64,000 nt of DNA from Smithella sp. (GTDB taxonomy: Bacteria; Desulfobacterota; Syntrophia; Syntrophales; Smithellaceae), in the NCBI GenBank assembly GCA_007244375.1, contig SCVW01000015.1:186001-250000 (forward strand). The letters are read 5' to 3'. Made by a program: the position numbers and the translations under genes. Under the pieces are notes generated by a model. That model made no database searches and was not told where the DNA came from. It saw only the letters and a list, made by a program, of their open reading frames with translations. Shown piece after piece: positions 1-7,454 of the stretch. Positions within the stretch are counted from its first letter, which is position 1. The number at the start of each line of letters is the position of its first letter.

Positions 1-294
1 AGGGTCGGGTGATGAATTTATATGCTGCCGGATTGAAGGAATTAAACCGGCAGCCATTTTGTTATGCAGATCCTTGGCTGTGCGATAGGGATCATCTGTC
101 GGTAGAACAGAACGCAGCCGCCGGTGAATCGACTGGGAAACGGCAGGCGGAGTTTCATTGAAATCAAGTTCGCTGATCCATTGCAAGACATTCTGCATTA
201 AACGTTTTTGCTCTTCGTCGGATAAATCGGACATTTTTACCGTATCTGCAGCCTGTCGCACAAAACATGGAATACAGTCCATAGACATTTTCAT
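1..294 (-). CDS. DUF89/ARMT1-like protein, N-terminal part (runs off the left edge)
   Basis: Reading leftward from the ATG at 294 gives an uninterrupted 98-codon frame that leaves the window. It begins MKMSMDCIPCFVRQAADTV, the CxxC-containing start typical of DUF89 damage-control phosphatase-like proteins, which act on sugar phosphates or related damaged metabolites. An AGAGGT ribosome site lies about 9 nt upstream. The start overlaps the stop of the TrmO-like gene by 4 nt, so both belong to one operon. The catalytic part lies outside the window, so the function is a family-level inference. Confidence 0.7.
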   Translation of the reverse strand, partial: MKMSMDCIPCFVRQAADTVKMSDLSDEEQKRLMQNVLQWISELDFNETPPAVSQSIHRRLRSVLPTDDPYRTAKDLHNKMAAGLIPSIRQHINSSPDP

Positions 295-782
295 GAACGA
301 TAACCTCTTTTACCTCTTTTTTGCGCGGTTGGTTCGTCAACCTCGTCCTGCCAGCCGTTTTTCCGTATATCGTGCAGATCGAATTTTGCCGTGTATGGTT
401 TGATGTCCAGAAGCGGAGTCCCGTCGAGAATATCAACTCCGTCAATATAAAGAATATTGTTTTCTATCCGGATAAGTTCTACAATGCTCAGTCCTATAGA
501 GTTAGGACGCCCCGGCGCACGTATGGAAAATATTCCCCGTTCCACGTCCTGAAGAAAAGGTTTTACCAGTAATTTGACCGGCGGGGCCTGGTTAAAATGA
601 TAAATTAAATAAATATGCGAAAAGCCGTCCAGATCGCGGAGACCTGCTTTAAATTCTTCCAGAACTATCACGTGTCCCTTACAGCCGCGGGCGTATACCG
701 GCTGAATGGGTGTTTTTTCAGCCATCGTATGTTCACTATGAATTATTCCGATCGGCTTATATATTATTTGTTTGTCAATCAT
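291..782 (-). CDS. trmO: tRNA (N6-threonylcarbamoyladenosine(37)-N6)-methyltransferase, TrmO/TsaA family
   Basis: The 163-residue product matches the TrmO (YaeB/TsaA) family: an opening YKPIGIIHSEH strand, a DLDGFSHIYLIYHF segment in the middle and a RAPGRPNSIGLS motif that contributes to the SAM-binding barrel. TrmO N6-methylates t6A37 in certain tRNAs with SAM. The length fits the short family form without the C-terminal domain. Both ends overlap neighbours by 4 nt (ATGA), so it is translated within a NifX/DUF89 operon. Archaeal and deltaproteobacterial members often sit beside metal-cofactor genes, so the substrate may not be tRNA here; that is inference. Confidence 0.85.
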   Translation of the reverse strand: MIDKQIIYKPIGIIHSEHTMAEKTPIQPVYARGCKGHVIVLEEFKAGLRDLDGFSHIYLIYHFNQAPPVKLLVKPFLQDVERGIFSIRAPGRPNSIGLSIVELIRIENNILYIDGVDILDGTPLLDIKPYTAKFDLHDIRKNGWQDEVDEPTAQKRGKRGYRS

Positions 783-1141
783 ACCCAGTGTCCTTCCACA
801 TCGGCGGACTTGGCTTCACTAAGTTTTCCGGCACGATATTGCTCCAAAGCTTCCGTCACTGTAGCAGCAAAGGCATTGTAAATCTTGATGCCTGCTGCCT
901 GAAGCGTACGAAAGGCTTTTGGTCCGCAATGTCCGGTAATGACGGCTCCAACGCCCATGCGGGCTATATTTTGCGCGGATTGAATACCGGCACCCTGTGC
1001 TGCGTTCAGGTTTTGCTCATTATCTATAACTTCGAACGTTTTTGCCTCCAAATCGTAAATGAGAAATTTCGGCGCCCGTCCAAAACGGCTGTCCATAGGA
1101 GCATTCAAATCATTTCCTGATGTTGTCAGTGCGATTTTCAT
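779..1141 (-). CDS. NifX/NifB-family iron-molybdenum cluster-binding protein
   Basis: The 120-residue product is a single dinitrogenase iron-molybdenum cofactor domain: MKIALTTSGNDLNAPMDSRFGRAP at the start, the FLIYDLEAKTFEVIDN strand, then AQNIARMGVGAVITGHCGPKAF. Members of this family bind or carry Fe-Mo or Fe-S clusters as small cytoplasmic proteins. A strong site (AAAGGAG) precedes the ATG. It overlaps trmO downstream and follows the DUF5320 gene across a gap with two hairpins. No nitrogenase genes are visible, so a stand-alone cluster carrier or sensor is more likely than nitrogenase assembly. Confidence 0.88.
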   Translation of the reverse strand: MKIALTTSGNDLNAPMDSRFGRAPKFLIYDLEAKTFEVIDNEQNLNAAQGAGIQSAQNIARMGVGAVITGHCGPKAFRTLQAAGIKIYNAFAATVTEALEQYRAGKLSEAKSADVEGHWV

Positions 1142-1173
1142 TTTAAAATCTCCTTTGATGGCAATTTGTAGCT

Positions 1174-1237
1174 GCGGTGACAGCGCGAAGCGGCGACTTA
1201 CGCGCCATCACCGCAATGCATGGATCAACTCCATGCA
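1174..1237. other. Two tandem hairpins between operon genes
   Basis: The 112-nt gap between the DUF5320 and NifX-like genes holds two adjacent inverted repeats. The first pairs GCGGTGA (1174-1180) with TCACCGC (1208-1214), and inside it GCGCG (1183-1187) with CGCGC (1201-1205). The second is a perfect 8-bp stem, TGCATGGA (1217-1224) with TCCATGCA (1230-1237), loop of 5 nt. Neither is followed by a T-run on the minus strand, so an RNA-processing or stability role is more likely than termination. Confidence 0.6.
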
Positions 1238-1253
1238 GGTTTCACAAAGGAGG

Positions 1254-1631
1254 CTATTTCCCTTGCGTTTTAGTATCCAACTCATCCAGACGTTTTTTAA
1301 TTGCATCTATTTCATTTTGAAGCAATTCCGCCTGATTACTTAGAATCTGTTTTTCTGCTTCAGGATCTTGATTTTGGTACGGAGCGGCCATTCCGCCGCC
1401 ATACCGTGCCCATCCGGGTACACCGGTGGCGTAAAAACGATTACGGAGACCGAACCCTCCTGCACGGAAACCGCGACCGCCGAAACCGGCGCCACGTCCA
1501 AAACCCATGCTGAAACCTCTTCCTGGAATGTTGTTCATATAACCGGGCACATTGTAGCCCGCACAATACCCCGCCATTCTGCCTGTCATTGGTCCCATGC
1601 CCATGGGACCGGTTCTATCTCCTCTTGGCAC
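1254..1631 (-). CDS. DUF5320 domain protein
   Basis: The 125-residue product starts MPRGDRTGPMGMGPMTGRMAGYC, the hallmark of DUF5320. It continues with a Gly/Phe/Arg-rich middle (residues 30-75) and ends with a predicted coiled coil (about residues 90-125, EAEKQILSNQAELLQNEIDAIKKRL). These proteins accompany NifX-family and Mrp-type genes in anaerobes; their biochemical role is unknown. A good ribosome site (AAAGGAGG) precedes the start. It lies between the zinc-ribbon gene and the NifX-like gene on the same strand. Confidence 0.82.
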   Translation of the reverse strand: MPRGDRTGPMGMGPMTGRMAGYCAGYNVPGYMNNIPGRGFSMGFGRGAGFGGRGFRAGGFGLRNRFYATGVPGWARYGGGMAAPYQNQDPEAEKQILSNQAELLQNEIDAIKKRLDELDTKTQGK

Positions 1632-1657
1632 GATAAAATCCTCCTTTTATAGTTTAT

Positions 1658-1876
1658 TTATTCTCTGATTAGTGTTGTTCCGCATTGCGGACATTTTTTT
1701 TTCATACAGGGCACTCCTCGTTCGTGCGGTTCGCGGTATCCGCATTTCGTGCATAAACAATTACCTCCCACTCCTGCGGCGCGTGCTCCACCCATGCGGC
1801 CTGCACCCTGACCGCGGCCTTGCCCCATTCCTTGTCCGCCAAAACTTCCTCTGCCGTTACGGTTATTAATATTCAT
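1658..1876 (-). CDS. Small Gly-rich zinc-ribbon protein
   Basis: The 72-residue product has a Gly/Arg/Met-rich N-terminal half and a compact C-terminal metal site: CTKCGYREPHERGVPC followed by CPQCG, giving two CxxC pairs plus a Cys and a His. It probably binds Zn or an Fe-S centre. It sits 26 nt before the DUF5320 gene, and small Cys ribbons of this type recur beside DUF5320/NifX genes. No catalytic domain is present; a metal-carrier or scaffold role is inference. AAGGAGG precedes the start. Confidence 0.75.
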   Translation of the reverse strand: MNINNRNGRGSFGGQGMGQGRGQGAGRMGGARAAGVGGNCLCTKCGYREPHERGVPCMKKKCPQCGTTLIRE

Positions 1877-1906
1877 AAATCCTCCTTATACGACTTTTTA
1901 ACTTCT

Positions 1907-2455
1907 TTAAAAAACAAACACGGCTGCTGCCAGCACAGTCGTATAATTATTATTTTTCAACACACACGACTGCGTTGTATTACGTGTGCCTACTATTTTG
2001 CCGCTGATCTTGAACAACTCCTTTTTTTCATCCCAACTTTCATCGACGTTGAAATCAATACCCAAAGTTGAAGCCAGCATGGCTGCTGCCAGGTCTTCCG
2101 CATAATCGCCGGTCTGGCGTTCATTATAACCGAAAGAGTGATGTTCGCTGATGTAACCATACATTCTCTTGTCAACGGGAATCGCGCAACCCACAGACGC
2201 AGAAATCAAACGATGCGGTTCATTGCTGCAGCAACGGCTCATTACGCAAAAGGTAATGGCACCGGGCAAAAGTTTTTTCAGGCCTTCTGTTCTCGAAATA
2301 ATTTTACAACCCGGCGGCATGATACTGGAGACCTGAACAAGATTGCATTTTTCAATACCTGCATCGCGCAATGCCAGTTCAAAGGAATGAAGCTGCTCGC
2401 GATGAGTACCGACGCCTTTAGTGAAAAATAATTCTTTTGGGATGGGCTTGTTCAA
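1907..2455 (-). CDS. pdaD: Pyruvoyl-dependent arginine decarboxylase
   Basis: The 182-residue product matches the PvlArgDC family, which converts arginine to agmatine using a self-generated pyruvoyl group. The self-cleavage site is visible as VQVSSIMPPGC, with the Ser-Ser pair at residues 43-44; cleavage gives a beta chain and a pyruvoyl-capped alpha chain. HHSFG and the acidic EDLAAAMLAS helix follow as in the family. Length is normal. It is 30 nt upstream of the zinc-ribbon gene on the same strand. A role in polyamine synthesis is the family function; why it is placed in a metal/redox operon is unclear. Confidence 0.85.
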   Translation of the reverse strand: MNKPIPKELFFTKGVGTHREQLHSFELALRDAGIEKCNLVQVSSIMPPGCKIISRTEGLKKLLPGAITFCVMSRCCSNEPHRLISASVGCAIPVDKRMYGYISEHHSFGYNERQTGDYAEDLAAAMLASTLGIDFNVDESWDEKKELFKISGKIVGTRNTTQSCVLKNNNYTTVLAAAVFVF

Positions 2456-2546
2456 TTATTTTCTCCTTTTTATTTATATTTTATGAAATTATCAAAAACT
2501 TTTTTTCTAAAAAATACCTTTTCCTTGTAATGGATATCACTATTTT

Positions 2547-3584
2547 TTAGTTTTTTATTAATTGTGATTTTAATTCAGTCAATCCTTTCCATATATTGGT
2601 ATCGCCAACAAATTTTTTAATGTCGGCGGCTGAATGCCTGATTACACAAGTGGGTGTTGCATTAATATTATTTTCAATAATGGCGGCGTTCAGCATCGGG
2701 AAAACGACTTTTTCACCCATTTTTTTCCATGAAATGTTTTGTTTCTTTAAATAATCAATCAATTGGTCTTCATTATGAATATTTTTGCCTTGAGCAGCAT
2801 CAAAAAGTACTTTTCGAATTTTAAAAACACCATCGGTTTCTGAATCAGCGTTAACGGCATAAAGATAGTATTTGGCATAAAGAGGTGTTGTTTTATTAAA
2901 GGGAACATCAATAAATGTCACTTTTACCTTATTGGAAGATAGTAATTCTTTCAGCAAATGTTCGGCCTTTATATCAATGCGGCGGCACGGCGTGCAGAAA
3001 TAATCTGTAAACATGATTATTTCATAATCTCCTTTGCCGAATGTCGGAACTCTATGGTTGCTTTCCTGTCCATAGGCCGGAATGACTGATCCGGAAAAAG
3101 TTAATAAAATTGTCAGGTATCCCAACAGACTGAAAAGCAGCAAAGGCAACTTTTGAATTTTAAACATAGGAAAATCAACCTCCCCCAGGAAATACAGCCA
3201 CATCCTGCTGCGTTTATGATACCATGCGGACGGGACCTTATAATTAATTATAAAGGACAAAAGTATAATTATCGAAAAAGCAAGGCAAAAAGGACAACAG
3301 ACTTCATTTCTGATCTGAAAAGCATATAAATAAACTTCTACTCCCAGGCCGGTCGACAAAAAAGCCCGTATCCAAAAGTCCTGTTTGAAAATTGCAAAAA
3401 ATATAATAGCCGCCATGAAAGCAATTCCTATCCATTTGAGATCGATTCCTAAAATATCGCCCTTAAGATAACTGCATACTGAACCGCAATAGTCATAATA
3501 AGCTATAAGGCCGATGCCGATACCGGATAGTACTATTGTTAGAATATTGTGGTGTTTTTCTATTCCTTTAATTATTTTTGTCAT
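2547..3584 (-). CDS. VKOR family membrane protein fused to a thioredoxin-like domain
   Basis: The 345-residue product joins a four-to-five-helix VKOR-like membrane domain (residues 15-165) to a periplasmic thioredoxin/DsbA-like domain (185-345). The membrane part has loop cysteines C33 and C37 and the redox motif CPFC (C97-C100). The thioredoxin part has CTPC (C197-C200) after FTDYF. Such fusions catalyse disulfide bond formation in the envelope and pass electrons to quinone. It lies between the NifX-like gene (3654-4046) and pdaD, and may be read from the sigma-54 promoter at 4102-4117. The fusion and motifs are seen; the role with metal-binding neighbours is inferred. Confidence 0.85.
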   Translation of the reverse strand: MTKIIKGIEKHHNILTIVLSGIGIGLIAYYDYCGSVCSYLKGDILGIDLKWIGIAFMAAIIFFAIFKQDFWIRAFLSTGLGVEVYLYAFQIRNEVCCPFCLAFSIIILLSFIINYKVPSAWYHKRSRMWLYFLGEVDFPMFKIQKLPLLLFSLLGYLTILLTFSGSVIPAYGQESNHRVPTFGKGDYEIIMFTDYFCTPCRRIDIKAEHLLKELLSSNKVKVTFIDVPFNKTTPLYAKYYLYAVNADSETDGVFKIRKVLFDAAQGKNIHNEDQLIDYLKKQNISWKKMGEKVVFPMLNAAIIENNINATPTCVIRHSAADIKKFVGDTNIWKGLTELKSQLIKN

Positions 3585-3653
3585 CCTGACACCAACTTTC
3601 AGTATTTTATGGTGATAGGCTCTTAAAAATTCATTACCACCTGCTAAAAATAT

Positions 3654-4046
3654 TTACCGCCATCGGTAACGTTTACCGCGCTGTCCCCTGAAACCGGCAC
3701 CCATACCGTGTCTGCGACATCCGGGCAAAGAGAATATAGCCTGTTCAAGTTGATTATTTTTATAAGCGGATACAATAGAGTCGACTTCTCCTCTGATGAA
3801 TGGATGAACTACTATACCCTGTGAAGTAATCAATGCCTGCATTTGACGGGAAATAGCTCCGCAAATCAAAACGTCAATGTCATTATCTTTGAGCTGTGCA
3901 ACACGTTCCAAAGGATCGGCAGAAACAAACTTTAAAGGTATTTTCTTTAAATTGGTTACTTCATCTGTTTCGACAATCAAAAGCTGATCAGCTGAATCAA
4001 AGACAGTTGAAATGCAATTTTTAAATACCGACAGGGCCAGCCTCAT
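3654..4046 (-). CDS. NifX/NifB-family iron-molybdenum cluster-binding protein
   Basis: The 130-residue product has the dinitrogenase cofactor fold: MRLALSVFKNCISTVFDSAD, then LLIVETDE and DIDVLICGAISRQMQALI. The C-terminus is Gly/Arg-rich (GCRRHGMGAGFRGQRGKRYR). It is more divergent than the other two copies and lacks the usual HFG start. It is the first gene after the sigma-54-type promoter at 4102-4117, so its expression probably depends on the NtrC-family protein encoded just upstream. The family is clear; the cluster it binds is not known. Confidence 0.82.
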   Translation of the reverse strand: MRLALSVFKNCISTVFDSADQLLIVETDEVTNLKKIPLKFVSADPLERVAQLKDNDIDVLICGAISRQMQALITSQGIVVHPFIRGEVDSIVSAYKNNQLEQAIFSLPGCRRHGMGAGFRGQRGKRYRWR

Positions 4047-4101
4047 TCAAACTCCTTGTTTCTTTAATTTTTTATAACACCAATACTTATAGGAATAATA
4101 T

Positions 4102-4117
4102 AGCAAAACAGATGCCA
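4102..4117 (-). promoter_or_regulatory. Sigma-54 promoter for the NifX-like gene
   Basis: On the minus strand this reads TGGCATCTGTTTTGCT, matching the -24/-12 consensus (TGGCAC-N5-TTGCW) with the GG and GC at the required spacing. It lies 55 nt upstream of the ATG at 4046 and next to the gene of a sigma-54 activator, which strongly supports it. Confidence 0.8.
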
Positions 4118-4189
4118 AATAACTTCAAAAATATTGTTTATGAATAACAAATACTTACAGGATATTGCAGATAAAGCGGGCGAGAGTTA

Positions 4190-4236
4190 GTTGCGATAAC
4201 GCGACGATAGTTGCATGGTGGTCGCATAATTGCAAC
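4190..4236 (-). promoter_or_regulatory. Candidate enhancer sites for the sigma-54 activator
   Basis: Repeated half-sites lie 73-134 nt upstream of the sigma-54 element: GTTGCG-N4-CGCGAC (4190-4205) and GTTGCA (4210-4215) paired with TGCAAC (4231-4236). Position and symmetry fit upstream activating sequences for the adjacent NtrC-family protein. Binding is inferred. Confidence 0.55.
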
Positions 4237-4251
4237 TTTGCTCATGCTTAA

Positions 4252-5607
4252 TTACGGCAGTTGTAGTCCGAGCGATTTGATTTTTCTGTAAAGAGTGCTT
4301 TTATGAATACCTAATTCTCTGGCAGTTCTGGGGCAGTTCCAGTTATTTTGTTTGAGAATATTTAACAAGTATTTATATTCAACATCGCGCAATGATTCAC
4401 CCTCTGCGTTGCTTTCTTTTGTTTGAGAAGCAAATAAATTTTCAGGCAAATGTTTTTTTTCTATTATTCCTGTCTTGCAAAGAATGAACGCTCTTTCGAT
4501 AATGTTGGCCAGCTCTCTTACATTACCCGGATATTGATAACTCATCAAAACAGACATCGCCCCTTCATCAATACCTTCGATATTTTTCTTTTGCAGAGTG
4601 TTGAACCGGTTCACATAATGATCAATCAGGAGAGGAATATCTTCCATACGTTCGCGCAGTGGCGGGAGAATGATTTTAAAAACGTTTATTCGATATAATA
4701 AATCCTCACGAAAGCGTTCCTGTTTAACCATTTCTTCCAGGTTTTTATTGGTTGCAGCAATAATGCGAACATTATGTTGAATACTTTGTGTTCCGCCCAG
4801 CGGCTCGTAGGTTTTTTCCTGCAGTACGCGCAAAAGTTTTACCTGCATGGAGGGAGTTACCTCTCCGATTTCGTCAAGAAACAGTGTTCCGTTTTCGGCC
4901 ATTTTAAAACGGCCGGGTTTATCTTTTTTTGCATCGGTGAAAGCCCCGGCTTTATAACCGAAAAGTTCCGATTCCAGAAGAGTATCAGGGATGGCGCTGC
5001 AATTAACTGCGACAAAAGGAAATTTTTTTCTGGAACTTAAATTGTGGAGAGCACGGGCGATAAGTTCTTTGCCTGTGCCGCTTTCGCCCTCTATTAAGAC
5101 GGTACTTCCTCCGGCGGCGATGTCGGGAATCATATCAAACAATTGAAGCATTTTATGGTTTTTCGAAATGATGTCGGCAAAATTGTATTTTTGTGAAATT
5201 ACCTTGCGTAAATCTTCCTCAATGCTGATATCGCGGAAAGTTTCCACTGCGCCCAGTAACTTTCCGTTTTTATTGCGTAAGAGTGCCGTGGAAATGCTGA
5301 TCGGTAATTTGCGGCCTTCGGCATTGATGATATATACTTTTTTATTGATAATTTGCTCACCGGTTTTCATGGTGGACCTTAAACAGCAGTTTCTTTCGCA
5401 AATATCCGCTTTGAGAACATCCTTGCACAACTGACCAAGTGCCTCATTGCGGGAGACACCTGTAATCTTTTCAGCAGCGCGATTGAAAGAAGTTATTCGC
5501 CAATCTTTATCTACAGTGAATACACCATCGGCAATGGAGTCCAAAATAATATTTTGGTCGCTGCCGGAATTACCTGAAAAAGAATTAATGGGACGAATAC
5601 TTTTCAT
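4252..5607 (-). CDS. PAS domain sigma-54-dependent transcriptional activator
   Basis: The 451-residue product has a PAS domain (about 22-130), an AAA+ sigma-54 interaction domain (148-375) and a Fis-type helix-turn-helix (about 415-448). Walker A GESGTGKE (174-181) and Walker B LFLDEIGE (242-249) are intact. The sigma-54 contact loop reads GAFTDA (221-226) instead of GAFTGA, a variant seen in some anaerobe regulators. The PAS domain has clustered cysteines (C61, C70, C74, C75), so a redox or Fe-S signal is possible. It lies 21 nt after a NifX-like gene and beside the sigma-54 promoter it probably activates, an arrangement like the regulator of the Desulfovibrio orange-protein cluster. Confidence 0.92.
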   Translation of the reverse strand: MKSIRPINSFSGNSGSDQNIILDSIADGVFTVDKDWRITSFNRAAEKITGVSRNEALGQLCKDVLKADICERNCCLRSTMKTGEQIINKKVYIINAEGRKLPISISTALLRNKNGKLLGAVETFRDISIEEDLRKVISQKYNFADIISKNHKMLQLFDMIPDIAAGGSTVLIEGESGTGKELIARALHNLSSRKKFPFVAVNCSAIPDTLLESELFGYKAGAFTDAKKDKPGRFKMAENGTLFLDEIGEVTPSMQVKLLRVLQEKTYEPLGGTQSIQHNVRIIAATNKNLEEMVKQERFREDLLYRINVFKIILPPLRERMEDIPLLIDHYVNRFNTLQKKNIEGIDEGAMSVLMSYQYPGNVRELANIIERAFILCKTGIIEKKHLPENLFASQTKESNAEGESLRDVEYKYLLNILKQNNWNCPRTARELGIHKSTLYRKIKSLGLQLP

Positions 5608-5628
5608 GATATTCCTTAATCTTATTTA

Positions 5629-5991
5629 TTATTCTTCATTGCAACCATGCTGATGCCGGGCACAGGAAATTCCCGAATCTCTCAGATTGCCGGAAAGCCA
5701 GCTTTCTGTTACTAATTTTACGTTTCCCGAACAGCCGCGTAAAACATCAATGCCGTGGCTGTTCAATACATTAACCGCACCTTCGCCCATGTTTCCGGCC
5801 AGCATTAACGTGACACCCTGTTCGGCAAGTATCTGTGCAATATTCGATTTACAACCGCATCCGGCTGGTGATGTAACCTTTTCTTCCGATAAAATTTTTT
5901 TCTGCTTGTCAATTGTAAAGACTGTGAAATATTCACAGTGCCCGAAGTGTTCATCAATTTGATTTTGGTATGACGGTAAAGCAATTTTCAT
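5629..5991 (-). CDS. NifX/NifB-family iron-molybdenum cluster-binding protein
   Basis: The chosen start at 5991 gives 120 residues, MKIALPSYQNQIDEHFGHCEYF, with the family's HFGHC motif. It has an AAGGAG site 8 nt upstream; the frame stays open further upstream, but the extra residues overlap the DUF134 gene and look non-coding. Later motifs are SPAGCGCKSNIAQILAEQGV and GCSGNV. The cysteine-rich CGC segment suggests cluster binding. It lies between the DUF134 regulator and the sigma-54 activator, probably in one transcript from the promoter at 6386-6414. Confidence 0.88.
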   Translation of the reverse strand: MKIALPSYQNQIDEHFGHCEYFTVFTIDKQKKILSEEKVTSPAGCGCKSNIAQILAEQGVTLMLAGNMGEGAVNVLNSHGIDVLRGCSGNVKLVTESWLSGNLRDSGISCARHQHGCNEE

Positions 5992-6016
5992 ATATTTCTC
6001 CTTGTAAAAAAAAGTT

Positions 6017-6361
6017 TCATGTGTTTTTTCCCGACCTGTGTCTTTTTGCGTGTCCGCAATGCCTGGTTTCATTAAGAGTAATTTTTCCGCCTTCAATATT
6101 TAGAGCTTTTCCGTTTACCAGAACATCGGCAATTTTTTTATGGGCTTCATTTATGATTCTGCCGAATGTCTGGCGTGAAACGTTCATCCGGTCAGCGGCG
6201 TCTTCCTGATACATTTGTTCGTAATCAGCCAGACGAATAGCTTCAAATTCATCCAGATTCAAAACAACCTCTTCAATATCCAAAGTCGGTATACCCCTTG
6301 GCTTGAAATAATTTTTGTCGGGTATTCCGCAAATATTGCGGTAACATTTGGGCCGGGTCAT
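6017..6361 (-). CDS. DUF134 family DNA-binding protein
   Basis: The 114-residue product has the DUF134/UPF0251 layout: the MTRPKCYRNICGIPDKNYFKPRG opening, the LDEFEAIRLADYEQMYQEDAADRMNVS region, and a sigma-region-4-like helix-turn-helix (SRQTFGRIINEAHKKIADVL, about residues 62-81). It ends with a His/Cys-rich tail. Proteins of this family accompany NifX, Mrp and orange-protein genes and are presumed regulators. It is the first gene of its operon; a palindrome in the promoter upstream is a plausible autoregulatory site. Confidence 0.87.
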   Translation of the reverse strand: MTRPKCYRNICGIPDKNYFKPRGIPTLDIEEVVLNLDEFEAIRLADYEQMYQEDAADRMNVSRQTFGRIINEAHKKIADVLVNGKALNIEGGKITLNETRHCGHAKRHRSGKNT

Positions 6362-6385
6362 TTCTCTTAATTAATCCTTTTGTTT

Positions 6386-6414
6386 ATTATAAGCATATGC
6401 CCATAATGTGTCAA
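6386..6414 (-). promoter_or_regulatory. Consensus sigma-70 promoter with embedded palindrome
   Basis: On the minus strand TTGACA (6414-6409) and TATAAT (6391-6386) are separated by exactly 17 nt, a perfect consensus promoter 25 nt from the DUF134 start. A 22-nt imperfect palindrome centred on GCATATGC fills 6386-6407, covering the -10 box and spacer. A dimeric repressor bound there would block polymerase; DUF134 itself is the obvious candidate. Confidence 0.8.
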
Positions 6415-6638
6415 GGGCTAATTCCTAATTTACGGATTATAGTTGCTGATAATTGATTCTGTATGTTGATAAATTCCGAAACGACGTGCTATCGGGATAC
6501 CAATATATTTCAAGTACAGGATCATTCGACTTATAATTTTTAGTTTAAAATATTCCTAAAACTTGAGTTTCATTAAAAAAGTAGCTATGGTAAATAAATT
6601 TCTTTGTCAAGTAAGTAAATCTTATAAAGGATTTTGTA
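6415..6638. other. AT-rich divergent intergenic region
   Basis: This 224-nt stretch separates the minus-strand DUF134 operon from plus-strand genes. Apart from the promoter at its left border, only weak promoter-like hexamers (TTGAGT near 6562) were seen and no open frame of interest. Confidence 0.5.
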
Positions 6639-7421
6639 GTGCGAAATATAAAAAGCAAGGTTCACGCTCATATGCCATATCATCTTTTGTCGCGGTATTT
6701 GGAATCTATCCTTCAACAAAAACTTAATCTGGAAATATATTTTCATCACTGGGTATTGCAGGATCTGGATAAGGCGAAATGTCTGGAAACAGCCAGGCTT
6801 CTCGCGGAGAGCGGACTGAAAATAACTTTCCATGCCCCTTTTCTGGATCTGCGTCCGGCAGCAATGGATGATGAAATCCGGAAAGCAAGCCTTGAACGGA
6901 TTAAACAGGTTTTCGATTTAGCCCCTTATTTTCACCCTTTAAAAATCGTCTGTCATCCGTCTTTTGACGATCGTTATTATGTATCGGCTGATGATTTATG
7001 GCTGGAGAACAGTGTTAAAACGTGGAAAGAGTTGATTAAGCTGGCTAAAGAATATCAGATAACCATTGCCCTGGAAAATGTCTATGAAAAAAATCCATTT
7101 ATTTTGCGCCGTCTTTTCGATGCACTTTCTTCGGATAAAATTTGTTTTTGTTTCGATACAGGGCATTTTAATGTATTTTCTCATGAGCCGCTTAATGTTT
7201 GGCTGAAAGAACTGGGAAAATATTTAGGACATCTTCATTTGCATGATAATTTCGGAAGATTGGATGAGCATCTTCCGGTAGGCGATGGTACATTTCCTTT
7301 TGCGCGATTTTTTCAAATTCTGAAAAAAATGAAAATAAAGCCTACTGTAACGCTGGAGGCTCATAATCCGGATAATTTTTTGCAGTCGGTAAAGAATGTC
7401 AAAGACATGAAACTTTTATAA
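6639..7421 (+). CDS. Sugar phosphate isomerase/epimerase family TIM-barrel protein
   Basis: The 260-residue product belongs to the AP-endonuclease-2/xylose isomerase-like TIM-barrel superfamily. Metal-binding and barrel strands are visible: FHAPF near 65, VCHPSFDD near 107, ALENVYE near 147, FCFDTGHFNVF near 170, HLHDNFG near 195 and TLEAH near 246. These residues typically bind a divalent metal for sugar isomerisation or related chemistry. The start is GTG at 6640, preceded by AAAGGA. A peptide-permease pair follows on the same strand. The substrate cannot be inferred. Confidence 0.8.
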   Translation: MRNIKSKVHAHMPYHLLSRYLESILQQKLNLEIYFHHWVLQDLDKAKCLETARLLAESGLKITFHAPFLDLRPAAMDDEIRKASLERIKQVFDLAPYFHPLKIVCHPSFDDRYYVSADDLWLENSVKTWKELIKLAKEYQITIALENVYEKNPFILRRLFDALSSDKICFCFDTGHFNVFSHEPLNVWLKELGKYLGHLHLHDNFGRLDEHLPVGDGTFPFARFFQILKKMKIKPTVTLEAHNPDNFLQSVKNVKDMKLL

Positions 7422-7454
7422 TTTCAGATTGGCTGAGTTTTTCAGAGGACAAAA

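Noticed and set aside
5992-6096. 35-residue extension of the NifX-like gene at 5629
   Set aside because: It overlaps the DUF134 gene in another frame and lacks a ribosome site; the start at 5991 has one.
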